45,693 bases of DNA from CAYSTL01 sp964516805 (GCA_964516805.1 CAZEXI010000012.1:1-45693); one strand, 5' to 3'. Positions 15,559 to 24,362 are shown, numbered from the stretch's first letter. Notes: generated by a model from the letters alone, not told the origin. Translations and numbers: made by a program.

Positions 15559-16695
15559 TTATTGGACCATATCTATTCCGCCAGAGGCAGAAGATCCAAT
15601 GACTTGATCAGCAAAATGGTCGCTATCAGAGTGAACGTTTGTGATGACTAATAGTATCTTTAATTTATTGCCCATATCTTCGTCTACGTTACAACCCCAA
15701 ATTATTCTAGCATCTTTACTAATCTGTTCATTTACCATATTTGCTGCTTTTTCAGCTTCAGAGACAGTCATATCAGGACCGCCCATAACTCTTATCAAAG
15801 CACCTTTAGACTCGCTTGTATCTACATTACCTAGCAGTGGGGACCCTAGAGCTTGATCTACAGCATCTTCTACCCGATTATTTGGATCCTCTGATTCTCC
15901 TATTCCGACCATAGCGAGTTCGCCGTCATCCATAATCGTTCTCATATCGTTATAGTCTATATTTACCAAGCCAGGTTTGGTTATAATCTCTGTCATTCCC
16001 TTTATAGATTCCATCAATATTTCGTCAGCTACTTTAAAGGCAGCATTCAATGGAAGGTCTGGTACTAATTCTAAAAGTCTATCATTTGGGATCACAACAG
16101 TTGTATGACAGTGTCTTTCTAATTTCGATAATCCTCTTTTGGCATTTCTCATCCTTTCTTTTCCTTCAGCTTCGAAAGGTAGAGTTACAATACCCATAAC
16201 AAGAGCATCTTCTTGGTTAGCCATCTCAGCTACTACAGGAGCAGAACCAGTTCCAGTTCCACCACCCATTCCAGCTGTGATAAAAACGATATCTGAACCA
16301 TCTATGTGTTGTTCTAAATCAGCCTTTGAATTTCTAGCACATTTCTCGCCTGTTTCAGGTCTTGCACCTGCTCCTAGTCCTCTAGTGATACTTTTACCGA
16401 TTAGAACTTTCTTTTGAGCGTGGGTATGGAGTAAGTGTTTAGCATCAGTATTTAATGCTATCAATTCAGCTCCGCTTAAACCTTCTTGTGTTAAACGATC
16501 TAGAGTATTGCTACCTCCTCCTCCACAGCCAAATATCTTGATCTTAACCTGTAACTGATCTACTAGATTACGCAATTCTTCATCTTCAGGAGCTTGTTCT
16601 AATTCCTCGTCATCAACATCATCGAGTGTTTTACCTTTAGGTTTTTCTTCACCTTTTTCGTGTCTATTTAATGCATCATTAACTATCGATTCCAT
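15559..16695 (-). CDS. ftsZ: Cell division GTPase FtsZ (FtsZ1-like)
   Basis: FtsZ polymerises into the mid-cell ring and recruits division proteins. The protein contains the tubulin signature GGGTGTGS, a glycine-rich N-terminal loop (FGCGGGGSNT) and the T7 loop (NIDYNDMRTIMDD) with its catalytic acids. The N-terminus MESIVNDA matches the MDSIV..DA start of archaeal FtsZ1, and an acidic linker follows. The open frame extends to 16725, but the TATA box at 16739-16746 predicts transcription starting near 16716. This makes the inner ATG at 16695 (378 residues) the better start; ATG 16707 is also possible. The C-terminus ends GGIDMVQ, a short peptide tail. Confidence 0.95.
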   Translation of the reverse strand: MESIVNDALNRHEKGEEKPKGKTLDDVDDEELEQAPEDEELRNLVDQLQVKIKIFGCGGGGSNTLDRLTQEGLSGAELIALNTDAKHLLHTHAQKKVLIGKSITRGLGAGARPETGEKCARNSKADLEQHIDGSDIVFITAGMGGGTGTGSAPVVAEMANQEDALVMGIVTLPFEAEGKERMRNAKRGLSKLERHCHTTVVIPNDRLLELVPDLPLNAAFKVADEILMESIKGMTEIITKPGLVNIDYNDMRTIMDDGELAMVGIGESEDPNNRVEDAVDQALGSPLLGNVDTSESKGALIRVMGGPDMTVSEAEKAANMVNEQISKDARIIWGCNVDEDMGNKLKILLVITNVHSDSDHFADQVIGSSASGGIDMVQ

Positions 16696-16738
16696 GGAAC
16701 ATCCCATCCATTTATCGTCATACACAACAGAAGCAAAC

Positions 16739-16746
16739 TATATAAG
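16739..16746 (-). promoter_or_regulatory. TATA box of ftsZ
   Basis: CTTATATA on the minus strand implies a transcript start at about 16716. This excludes the first in-frame ATG at 16725 as the main start. Confidence 0.5.
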
Positions 16747-16840
16747 TATTGTTATTTTTCAGACGACAAACCATTGATATACTGTAGATTAATCAGTATG
16801 TTGTAAGAATTATATGCCGAAAGCCCTTATTTTTAAGACA

Positions 16841-16853
16841 TTTGTCTGACAAA
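16841..16853. promoter_or_regulatory. Perfect palindrome between ftsZ and deoxyhypusine synthase
   Basis: TTTGTC-T-GACAAA is a perfect 6-1-6 inverted repeat, overlapping a second one (AGACA-TT-TGTCT, 16836-16847). It lies about 40 bp upstream of the TATA-like AATAATATA (16885-16893) of the deoxyhypusine synthase gene and about 95 bp upstream of the ftsZ TATA box. It is a candidate operator or activator site. No other copy was noticed in the window. Confidence 0.35.
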
Positions 16854-16917
16854 ATGAATTATATATTATAAAAACCTACTTTAAATAATATACAAAATCT
16901 TTTTATTAATGTGAGAT

Positions 16918-17856
16918 GTGGGATTAGTTGATAGTATGACAAAAAGAAAGGTCACTGATCTTGATATCGATGGAGAGACAAGGATAAAAGATTTAATTGA
17001 ACAATACGAAAGTTCAGGAGGTTTCGTTGCTAAAAAAGTCGGTATTGCAAAAAATGTTTTAGATAATATGTTTAAACCAGATTGCACAAATTTTCTTTCA
17101 TTCCCTGCATGTATAATTTCTACAGGTACTAGAGGAATAATCAAAGATGCTGTTAAGAATGAATTGTTCGATGTAATAATTACTACCTGTGGAACTTTAG
17201 ATCACGATCTAGCGAGAGTGTGGGATGATTACTACCATGGAAGTTTCAAGGCTGATGATAATGAACTACATAAACAAGGTGTAAATCGCTTAGGCAATAT
17301 ATTCATTCCAAATTCTTCTTACGGGGAAGTACTCGAAAGAGAGATGCAGCCCATAATTGAAGAGATTGTAGAGGAAGAAGGGAATTCATTCAGTACAAAA
17401 GAGATAATTTGGGAATTTGGAAAAAGGATCGATGATGAAGATTCTATATTATATTGGGCTGCAGAGAACGAGATTCCAATCTACGTTCCAGGAATAACAG
17501 ATGGTGCATTTGGATCACAGCTTTGGATGTATTGGCAGAACAATAAGGATTTTAATATAGATCTGATGAAAGATGAGCAGGAATTAGCTGATATAGTATT
17601 CCCTGCAGATGAAACTGGAGCATTGATGGTCGGTGGAGGGATATCTAAACATCATACAATCTGGTGGAATCAATTCAGAGATGGGTTAGATCACGCTGTA
17701 TATGTTACAACCGCTGTAGAATATGATGGATCGCTTTCAGGGGCTAGAGTTAGAGAGGCGGTATCCTGGGGTAAAGTTAGAGAAGAGGCTGATTACATTA
17801 CTGTAGAAGGAGATGCTACGGTTTTGTTACCGTTGATGCTTGCGCCTTTCTTCTAA
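16918..17856 (+). CDS. dys: Deoxyhypusine synthase
   Basis: The enzyme transfers the aminobutyl group of spermidine to one lysine of aIF5A, using NAD. The 312-residue protein has the expected blocks TNFLSFPACIISTGTRGII, TTCGTLDHDLAR, GITDGAFGSQLW and GGGISKHH. The active-site lysine is K286 in EAVSWGKVRE. The GTG start at 16918 lies 25-30 bp from a TATA-like AATAATATA, consistent with a leaderless transcript. ATG 16936 is an alternative, also without a Shine-Dalgarno. It converges on pyrI, with 4 bp between the stops. The aIF5A gene is not in this window. Confidence 0.94.
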   Translation: MGLVDSMTKRKVTDLDIDGETRIKDLIEQYESSGGFVAKKVGIAKNVLDNMFKPDCTNFLSFPACIISTGTRGIIKDAVKNELFDVIITTCGTLDHDLARVWDDYYHGSFKADDNELHKQGVNRLGNIFIPNSSYGEVLEREMQPIIEEIVEEEGNSFSTKEIIWEFGKRIDDEDSILYWAAENEIPIYVPGITDGAFGSQLWMYWQNNKDFNIDLMKDEQELADIVFPADETGALMVGGGISKHHTIWWNQFRDGLDHAVYVTTAVEYDGSLSGARVREAVSWGKVREEADYITVEGDATVLLPLMLAPFF

Positions 17857-17860
17857 AAAC

Positions 17861-18337
17861 TCATATAACATTTTCTGAGATCTCTTCTCCTCTCATTATT
17901 CTTTCACAATATTTGCATCTCAATGTTACGGGATCGTCTCCAACGACTTCAAATTTTGAAGGTATTGGTTCATTTTGATTCGTGATACATGTATTATTTT
18001 TACATTTTACTATACCTTTAGCTATATCTGGTAATCTTACTCTATGTTTTTCTACTACTTCATAATCTCTTATAATGTTGACAGTTGCTTCTGGTGAAAT
18101 CAAAGATATTTTATCTAGATCTTCGTTATCTAATTCCATATTTTCTACTTTTACGATATCTTTTTTCCCCATATGGCTGTTAACGTTCATTGCTACACTG
18201 ACAATCGAATCAATTTTACTATTTATCAGGTTTAAAATCTTCAGTACTTTAAGAGCCTGTCCCTGTCTTATATGGTCTATAACAGTTCCATTTTCTATAG
18301 GTGTTATCTTAATTTTCTTCTTTTTATCATCTTTCAT
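17861..18337 (-). CDS. pyrI: Aspartate carbamoyltransferase regulatory chain PyrI
   Basis: PyrI binds nucleotide effectors and, through its zinc domain, the catalytic chain PyrB. The 158-residue protein has the N-terminal allosteric domain with GTVIDHIRQGQALKVLKIL (17-35). Its C-terminal zinc site has C112, C117, C141 and C144. The gene starts 2 nt after pyrB stops, and a GGAGG inside the last pyrB codons serves as its ribosome binding site, so the two subunits are made in coupled fashion. Confidence 0.95.
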   Translation of the reverse strand: MKDDKKKKIKITPIENGTVIDHIRQGQALKVLKILNLINSKIDSIVSVAMNVNSHMGKKDIVKVENMELDNEDLDKISLISPEATVNIIRDYEVVEKHRVRLPDIAKGIVKCKNNTCITNQNEPIPSKFEVVGDDPVTLRCKYCERIMRGEEISENVI

Positions 18338-18339
18338 TT

Positions 18340-19263
18340 TTATCCCTCCAGTAGAAGTTTAAGCAGGGCCATTCTAACAGGAACACCATTTGATGCTTGT
18401 TCGAAATATCTAGCATGTTCTGTATAATCTACCTCTGGAGCTATTTCATCGACCCTCGGAAGTGGATGCATTATTTTCATATCCTCTTTTGCTTTTTCTA
18501 ACATATCTTTATTAACATTATATGTACTAGCAACTTTCTGATAATCTTCATCGCTTGGAAATCTTTCCCTTTGTATTCTTGTCATGTATAAAACATCTAA
18601 TTCATCGATAACATCCTGTAGATTTTCTGTTTCATGGTATTCAATACCTTTTTCTTCCAGGTCTGTCTTTATTTCTTCAGGTAATTGCAGTGCTTTAGGA
18701 GCTATAAATGTCATTTCACTTTCATATTTGCTTAAAGCATTGGTCAATGAATGCACCGTTCTACCATATTTAAGATCACCCGCAAGACCGATGTGCTTAT
18801 CTGATATACTGCCCATTTCTTTTCTTATTGTGAATAGGTCCAGTAGAGTCTGAGTAGGGTGATGTCCCGCCCCATCGCCTGCATTTATTACTGGCTTATC
18901 AGAGAAGTCAGCAGCCAACTGTGCTGAACCTTCTTGGGGGTGTCTTAAAACTATTATGTCTGCATAACCTGCAGCCACTCTTATCGTATCAGCTAAAGTT
19001 TCACCTTTTTTTACAGATGATGTACCGGCTCTAGCGAATCCTATACATTTCCCGCTTAATCTTTTCATCGCAGCTTCAAATGATAGTCTCGTACGAGTGC
19101 TGGGTTCAAAAAACAGAGTACCTAATATTTTACCTTCTAGATCGTTGCTCTTTTTTTTACCCCGGGCGATAGGAAGCATCTCCTCTGCTAGATCCAGTAT
19201 GGGTTCAATATCATCAACTGATAATTCCTTGATCGAAACAATATGTTCTAAATCATTAGACAT
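18340..19263 (-). CDS. pyrB: Aspartate carbamoyltransferase catalytic chain PyrB
   Basis: PyrB condenses carbamoyl phosphate with aspartate, the first committed step of pyrimidine synthesis. The 307-residue protein has the carbamoyl-phosphate site FFEPSTRTR (51-59), the SSVKKGE loop (82-88), HPTQTLLDLF (135-144) and the aspartate-binding MHPLPRVDEI. I start at ATG 19263, about 32 bp from the TATA box at 19292-19299. The open frame continues to a TTG at 19284, but that leaves no room for the promoter. It is the first gene of pyrBI. Confidence 0.96.
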   Translation of the reverse strand: MSNDLEHIVSIKELSVDDIEPILDLAEEMLPIARGKKKSNDLEGKILGTLFFEPSTRTRLSFEAAMKRLSGKCIGFARAGTSSVKKGETLADTIRVAAGYADIIVLRHPQEGSAQLAADFSDKPVINAGDGAGHHPTQTLLDLFTIRKEMGSISDKHIGLAGDLKYGRTVHSLTNALSKYESEMTFIAPKALQLPEEIKTDLEEKGIEYHETENLQDVIDELDVLYMTRIQRERFPSDEDYQKVASTYNVNKDMLEKAKEDMKIMHPLPRVDEIAPEVDYTEHARYFEQASNGVPVRMALLKLLLEG

Positions 19264-19291
19264 GCTTATCAATGGGAAATACAATTAGATA

Positions 19292-19299
19292 AATATATG
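19292..19299 (-). promoter_or_regulatory. TATA box of pyrBI
   Basis: CATATATT on the minus strand predicts a transcript starting at about 19268, 5 nt before ATG 19263, so pyrB mRNA is nearly leaderless. Confidence 0.5.
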
Positions 19300-19328
19300 A
19301 TTTTGGATTCAATGAGTAATAAATCATT

Positions 19329-19336
19329 AAAAAAAT
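19329..19336 (-). terminator. T-tract terminator after the coiled-coil gene
   Basis: The minus strand reads a run of seven T about 50 nt after the stop of the coiled-coil gene, without an obvious hairpin. U-tracts alone can terminate archaeal RNA polymerase. Confidence 0.3.
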
Positions 19337-19382
19337 AGACTTGATTATTGTAAAATTAAAGTAAAGTGTTTTTTTAACTGGA

Positions 19383-20252
19383 TTATAGTAAACCAGCTTT
19401 TTGTAATGTCATTATGTCTTCTGTGCCAAGTTTCTCTCCTTTCTTGAATTTCTCGAATAGTTCTTCTGCTTTTTCGCGAGTTTCTGATTCTTCCTTTCTC
19501 TTTTTAGCCCTGCGTTCCTTCTTTCTCAGACCAGATAATATCTTACTGTAATCTTGTACTTCGTTTACGGCTTCTATGTGTTTTTGATGATATTCATCAG
19601 CTTCTACCTTTGCTTCGACGAATTTTTCCTGTGCCTCATCGGCTTTTTTTCTTATCTCATCTGCTTTCTGGAAGTCTTCAAGCATTTGATCGTGTTTTTC
19701 TTGTGCCTTTTCTGCACTATTTGATACCTTGTCATGATATTCTTCAGCCTTTTCTTTTGCTTCTTCCAGCTCTTGTTTTATTCTCTTGATGTCTTCATCG
19801 TTTTCTATCAGATTTCTTCTTTCTTCTAGTTCACTTTTTAATTTAGATATCTTATCAACAATTTCTCTTTCCTTATCAGGAGATAAAACACTAGTCATCT
19901 GTTTGTATTCTAGGTCGTTGATCTGTTTTTTAAGGTTATCTATTGATTCACCTTCATCGGGCAATACTTCATTTTTCTTTTTATTAAGTTCATTAGTTAA
20001 ATTCTTGACTTTCTTGTTCAATTGGTTTCTCTTTTCTTTCCATTCTTTGACTTTTTCGTTTAGCTCGTTTCGTTCCTCTTTTAGCTCGTTTCCTTCTTCG
20101 ATGAGTTTCTTGACTTTTTCGTTTAGTTCGTCTCTTTTTTGAACCCATTCCTTAGCTTCTTGGTTCTTTTCATCCCTTAATCTCTTGTATTTCTCTGCCC
20201 TAGAATTGGCGATTTCCTTTTTTTCTTCTAATTCTTCCAAAAGCTCAGACAT
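19383..20252 (-). CDS. COG1340-type archaeal coiled-coil protein
   Basis: The 289-residue protein is almost wholly charged coiled coil (about 2-250), rich in Glu, Lys and Arg. It ends in a short conserved-looking tail, GEKLGTEDIMTLQKAGLL. The repetitive N-terminal half (RDELNEKVKKL, RNELNEKVKEW, RNQLNKKVKNL) has a period of about 17-18 residues. Length and the C-terminal tail agree with the archaeal coiled-coil family COG1340, which has no established function to my knowledge. There is no signal peptide or TM, so it should be cytosolic. It stands alone between pyrBI and the M18 aminopeptidase. Confidence 0.75.
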   Translation of the reverse strand: MSELLEELEEKKEIANSRAEKYKRLRDEKNQEAKEWVQKRDELNEKVKKLIEEGNELKEERNELNEKVKEWKEKRNQLNKKVKNLTNELNKKKNEVLPDEGESIDNLKKQINDLEYKQMTSVLSPDKEREIVDKISKLKSELEERRNLIENDEDIKRIKQELEEAKEKAEEYHDKVSNSAEKAQEKHDQMLEDFQKADEIRKKADEAQEKFVEAKVEADEYHQKHIEAVNEVQDYSKILSGLRKKERRAKKRKEESETREKAEELFEKFKKGEKLGTEDIMTLQKAGLL

Positions 20253-20284
20253 TTTTTCAGCACTATCCAGTATTTCTTATTTAT

Positions 20285-20372
20285 GGAAGTGGTTTATTCA
20301 ATATTCCACCCCTTTATAATACTTTCGCCTTTATTTGGGTGTGAGTAATATTTATCCCTTTGGTCCACTTCC
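20285..20372. repeat. Nested inverted repeat in the divergent intergenic region
   Basis: GGAAGTGG (20285-20292) pairs perfectly with CCACTTCC (20365-20372). Nested inside are AATATT with AATATT and CACCC with GGGTG, all in matching order, so the 88 bp could form one long interrupted stem. A minus-strand TATA-like GTATTATAAA sits in its central loop. It may be an operator region for the coiled-coil gene or a small structured RNA. No open frame or known RNA family was recognised in 20253-20496. Confidence 0.35.
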
Positions 20373-20496
20373 TATGTATTATTCGCAACGATAGAAAGGT
20401 ACTATTTAAGTTTTCATGATTATTTACGTATACTAATTGAAATAACTTGAGAAAACATAAATATCATAACACTTTTCCCACCATTTAGCTGATAAT

Positions 20497-21918
20497 ATGG
20501 GTAAAAATGGCTCAGAACTTGAGGAAAAATTAACTTTTAGTTCAAAAAATATCTGGGAAGAGATTGATAAAGAAAAGATCGAAGAGGTTTTTGATTTTTC
20601 AGAGGATTATGCAGAATACATTTCTAAATCAAAAACAGAAAGGATCTCTATTGATGAAGCAGAGAAAATATTGAAAGAAAAGGGTTACAAATCTATTGAA
20701 GAATATGACTCTTTAGAAACTGGAGATAAAGTATACATAATAAATAGAAACAAAAGCTTAGCAGCAGCAGTTATTGGTGAAAAGGATATAATAGAAGGTT
20801 GTAACATAGTTGCAAGTCATGTAGACGCACCTAGGTTAGACCTAAAAGTGAATCCACTTTATGAAGATAAAGAAGCCACTATAGCTCTATTCAAAACACA
20901 TTATTATGGTGGAGTTAAGAAGTACCAGTGGGTAAACACACCTTTAGCTATACATGGTAGAGTTATCAAGGAAGATGGAGAACATGTGGACATATCGATC
21001 GGTGAAGATCCAGAAGATCCGATACTAGTAGTTAGTGATCTGTTACCACATCTTGCCAAGAAGAAACAGGGCGATAGGAAGATGAAGGATGTGATCAAAG
21101 GAGAAGAACTTAACGTTCTATCTGCTAGTATACCAGAAGATGATGATGAAGCTGAAAATAAGGTCAAATTAAAGGTACTAAATTTACTCAACGAAGAGTA
21201 TGGAATAAAGGAAGAAGATTTCATCAGTGCAGAGTTGGAATTAGTACCTGCTGGACCAGCTAAAGATGTTGGACTTGATAAGAGCATGTTAGGAGCTTAT
21301 GGTCAAGATGATAGAATATGTGCATATACATCTTTGAGAGCAATAATGGATATCGATGAACCAGAGAAAACATCAATGGTAGTATTATTTGATAAAGAAG
21401 AGATTGGTAGTGAAGGTAATACTGGAGCCAATTCTCAGTTCCTTGAAACAGTTTACTCAGATCTTCTAAGAAACTTGAAAGATAATTATTCATTGGACGA
21501 TCACCGATTATCGATCAACAATTCAAAAGCTATATCTGGAGACGTAGACCCAGCTGTAAATCCATCATTCAAGGGTGTACACGACTTAAATAATGCAGCT
21601 AGACTCGGTAAAGGAATAGTATTAACCAAATTTACCGGCGCAGGAGGTAAGTACTCAGCGAATGATGCTCATGCTGAATATGTGGGTCTAATAAGAAAAA
21701 TAATGAACGACAACGATATACCATGGCAGATAGCTGAATTAGGAAAAGTTGATGAAGGCGGTGGAGGAACAGTCGCTAAATTCTTAGCAAATATGAACAT
21801 GGAAGTCATTGATGCAGGAGCACCGATATTGGGTATGCACTCACCGTTTGAAATAACATCAAAAGCAGATGTTTACTATACATACAAGGCATATGAAGCA
21901 TTCTTAAGAGAAGCTTAA
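20497..21918 (+). CDS. M18 family metallo-aminopeptidase
   Basis: M18 enzymes are large dodecameric di-zinc aminopeptidases that trim acidic or other N-terminal residues from peptides in the cytoplasm. The 473-residue protein shows the metal and catalytic residues: H108 in ASHVDAPRLD, D271 in GQDDRICA, E301/E302 in FDKEEIGSEG, D349 in SGDVDPAVNP and H448 in GMHSPFE. It could complete degradation of peptides released by the PAN-proteasome. M18 is commoner in bacteria and eukaryotes, so transfer is possible but base composition looks like the neighbours. A TATA-like ATAAATAT lies about 35 bp upstream. Confidence 0.92.
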   Translation: MGKNGSELEEKLTFSSKNIWEEIDKEKIEEVFDFSEDYAEYISKSKTERISIDEAEKILKEKGYKSIEEYDSLETGDKVYIINRNKSLAAAVIGEKDIIEGCNIVASHVDAPRLDLKVNPLYEDKEATIALFKTHYYGGVKKYQWVNTPLAIHGRVIKEDGEHVDISIGEDPEDPILVVSDLLPHLAKKKQGDRKMKDVIKGEELNVLSASIPEDDDEAENKVKLKVLNLLNEEYGIKEEDFISAELELVPAGPAKDVGLDKSMLGAYGQDDRICAYTSLRAIMDIDEPEKTSMVVLFDKEEIGSEGNTGANSQFLETVYSDLLRNLKDNYSLDDHRLSINNSKAISGDVDPAVNPSFKGVHDLNNAARLGKGIVLTKFTGAGGKYSANDAHAEYVGLIRKIMNDNDIPWQIAELGKVDEGGGGTVAKFLANMNMEVIDAGAPILGMHSPFEITSKADVYYTYKAYEAFLREA

Positions 21919-21934
21919 AAAACCTAAAAAACCT

Positions 21935-23881
21935 TTATTTTTTTTCTACTACTTTTACATCTCCAGGAGGAAGAATTTTTTGAATCTCATCGATTGGAAC
22001 TTTAAAATATTCTGACATCTCCTTTGCAAAATCGTTAACATCCTTTTTACCAGGGATGAAGGTTACATATCTTTTAACTAGATCATCTTCTCTGTCTTCT
22101 AAACTATAAGATGGGACACACATCACTTTTTTGTTTTCTTCATATTCTATCTCTACCAAAGCTGCTTTCAGATCTAGATCATCCATATAGTTTCTTTTAC
22201 CTCTTATAACGAACGCTCCTGTTGGTAAAGATTCTCCGGCTTCAGCTGTTTTACTTACTTGGTTTGGTTTGACCCAATAAGCTCTTCCAGTAGCAATACC
22301 TCTTTTCCATTCTTTAGAATGTAAGACTGCATATTGACATGCTTCTTTTAAACTTTTTTCAGATATCTCGTTTTCTTCTTTTTTTACGACTACACTGGGA
22401 GCTCCACCAGCATCTGCATGAGCATACCGGTCATATTTCTCAAGATACTTTTTTACTACTTCTTCATTTGTTTTTGCATCCTTACCTGCTACTACTATCT
22501 CATTATCACTTGTGATGAACCATTTGTATCTGTCAAACCAGTATTTTGCTGTAGGTTTCTTTTTCTCTACTTTCTGTCTTTTCTTTTTCCCTTCTTCGAT
22601 CTCTTTTTTTGTTTCCTCTATTGCCCTTTTAGCACCCTCGATCTTTCTTTTACATTTTTTACTTTTCTGATAATAATCTTGAGCATTTTCGTTCATATCT
22701 TCTCTAAAATTTAACTTGACGTTTAGGCTGTACTCTTCATCATCTTTCTCACCGTTTAGTTCAAGGATAACATATTCATCCATATCATTTAACTGAACAA
22801 CAAAATCAAGGTCTTTGATTTTTTTGAATATCTCTTCTCTTCTATCTTCTTCTCTAGCTTTATGTATGGCTTCTAAGATTTGTTCACATTTTTGATAATT
22901 CTGATAGATAAGTTCAGCTTTAATCTTGTTTTCTTTAACATCTTCTTTTAAGTTTTCAAGAGCCCTTTGCTGATGATCTAGTTTTCTCTTTAATTTTGGA
23001 GGAATACCGTCTTTTTCTTCTTCACTTTTCCCTTCACGGAAGGATAGGTCCAAGGCTTCATTATAAGTTTCAGTTTGTTCTTTTTCTAAATTTTCTAAAT
23101 GATCATATTGTATCAATTTGAACGGAACAGCATCTATTATCTCATCTTCTTCTTCACTTTTTTCTTTATCAATTATTAGATAAGGATTCAAATCTTCATC
23201 GTAAATATTTTTTTTCAATCCCATAGTTTCTTTATAAATTTCATCGATTTTATCCTCAAATTCATCAGTATTTTTATCTACACCCATCCTGAAACAAACT
23301 TCTTCGGCATACTTTCCTCCAAGATTAATATCAACCGCTAAAGTTCGAACAAGATCTTTGTCAGATTTTTTCAATATATCTAAAAATTCGTTTTTATTAA
23401 GTTCAAAAGGCTGAACCCTTGAAGGAGGAAATTTATATTCAGAGCCCTCTTTCAAATCTCTATGACTCCATGATTCTGATCTGTATGGAAGGAGGATATG
23501 GTCTTCACCATCTAAAATAAGATTTCCCTTTCCAAATATTTCAAAGATAAGTCTTAATTTCCTTCTAGCTGATAATTCCATTACAACAACTCTATCAAAT
23601 TCATGTTGTCTAATAGTTTTGATTTTAGCATTTCCCAAAATTTTTCTCATAAGCATTACATAATCTCCTGGCTTCATAGGATTGTCCTTTTCTCTTTCTG
23701 TTATATACAATCCTTTACCAAGCTTGAAAAGAAGCATTTTATTTCCTTCACCAGAAACATAAACCCTCAATAAGATTTCTTTTTCGCCAGGTTTGTATAT
23801 TTTTTTGATAAAACCGCCTTCTAGGTTTTTTAATTCTCTGATCAAAGCTGATATCTCTAGTGATTCCATCTGTTCTTTCAT
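21935..23881 (-). CDS. rqcH: RqcH/NEMF-family ribosome quality control protein
   Basis: RqcH (Rqc2/NEMF) binds stalled large ribosomal subunits with peptidyl-tRNA and directs tailing of the nascent chain. The 648-residue protein has an NFACT-N domain at the start and a helix-hairpin-helix region (about 165-215). A long charged coiled coil follows (about 285-440, with LDHQQRALENLKEDVKENK), then an NFACT-R domain near the C-terminus (KEWKRGIATGRAYWVKPNQV, GAFVIRGKRNY). The order and length are those of archaeal RqcH. Start ATG 23881 is kept because the family usually begins a few residues before the MxSLxxxALIREL helix. A small membrane coiled-coil gene lies 23 bp upstream on the same strand. 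Confidence 0.93.
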   Translation of the reverse strand: MKEQMESLEISALIRELKNLEGGFIKKIYKPGEKEILLRVYVSGEGNKMLLFKLGKGLYITEREKDNPMKPGDYVMLMRKILGNAKIKTIRQHEFDRVVVMELSARRKLRLIFEIFGKGNLILDGEDHILLPYRSESWSHRDLKEGSEYKFPPSRVQPFELNKNEFLDILKKSDKDLVRTLAVDINLGGKYAEEVCFRMGVDKNTDEFEDKIDEIYKETMGLKKNIYDEDLNPYLIIDKEKSEEEDEIIDAVPFKLIQYDHLENLEKEQTETYNEALDLSFREGKSEEEKDGIPPKLKRKLDHQQRALENLKEDVKENKIKAELIYQNYQKCEQILEAIHKAREEDRREEIFKKIKDLDFVVQLNDMDEYVILELNGEKDDEEYSLNVKLNFREDMNENAQDYYQKSKKCKRKIEGAKRAIEETKKEIEEGKKKRQKVEKKKPTAKYWFDRYKWFITSDNEIVVAGKDAKTNEEVVKKYLEKYDRYAHADAGGAPSVVVKKEENEISEKSLKEACQYAVLHSKEWKRGIATGRAYWVKPNQVSKTAEAGESLPTGAFVIRGKRNYMDDLDLKAALVEIEYEENKKVMCVPSYSLEDREDDLVKRYVTFIPGKKDVNDFAKEMSEYFKVPIDEIQKILPPGDVKVVEKK

Positions 23882-23904
23882 AGTCAGAACTACAATGCTT
23901 TCAC

Positions 23905-24249
23905 TTATTTAGTATTTTTACGCTTTTCAGCTCTCTTTTTAAGGTAATCTTCTATACCCTCTATAAAATCATCTATTTCTTCCTCAGACATAGATCTTAT
24001 TCTTGAATGGTCTAGAATAGTTTTAAGATGGTAATCCATTACTTGGGAATGTTCATCAAGTTTGTCTACATGACCATCTAATTTATCAATATGCTCATCT
24101 AAAATTTCTAGATGCTCTTTTAATTTATCGAGATGTTCAAATAGTGATCGGTTGTAATTTTCTAATTTTACAGTATGTACAGCTAAAAAAATAAGAATGA
24201 TAATCTCAACTAGTAGTAAAGCTTCAGTGATAAATAATTCAAAGTCCAT
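23905..24249 (-). CDS. Membrane-anchored coiled coil with seven-step histidine ladder
   Basis: The 114-residue protein is not recognised. It has one N-terminal TM helix (about 6-25), a coiled coil (about 36-82) and a charged tail. With leucines/isoleucines in a and d positions (L40, L43, L47, L50, I54, L57, V61, L64), histidine fills seven successive g positions: H39, H46, H53, H60, H67, H74 and H81. The e positions are mostly aspartate (D51, D58, D65, D72). In a parallel dimer g-His and e-Asp would face each other, so assembly could depend on pH or metal (inference). It precedes rqcH by 23 bp on the same strand and may share its transcript. Confidence 0.7.
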   Translation of the reverse strand: MDFELFITEALLLVEIIILIFLAVHTVKLENYNRSLFEHLDKLKEHLEILDEHIDKLDGHVDKLDEHSQVMDYHLKTILDHSRIRSMSEEEIDDFIEGIEDYLKKRAEKRKNTK

Positions 24250-24362
24250 CGATAGATAATTTTTTTCATCATATTCAAAACTTATGATGATTCAAATAAA
24301 CCTCCTTGAAAGCAAAAATGTTAAATTTAGAATAACTATACAGTTTTTAGCGGGAGATTTAT

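Noticed and set aside
19900..20150. Tandem DNA repeat in the coiled-coil gene
   Set aside because: The similar blocks reflect protein-level repeats of about 17-18 residues in a coding frame and have diverged at DNA level; no separate repeat element.
22418..22714. Plus-strand hydrophobic frame opposite rqcH
   Set aside because: Phe/Leu-rich protein produced by reading the Lys/Glu-rich coiled coil of rqcH in reverse; an artefact of the opposite strand.
24280..24345. C/D box guide RNA suggested by ATGATGA at about 24280
   Set aside because: No convincing CTGA D box or terminal stem accompanies it.
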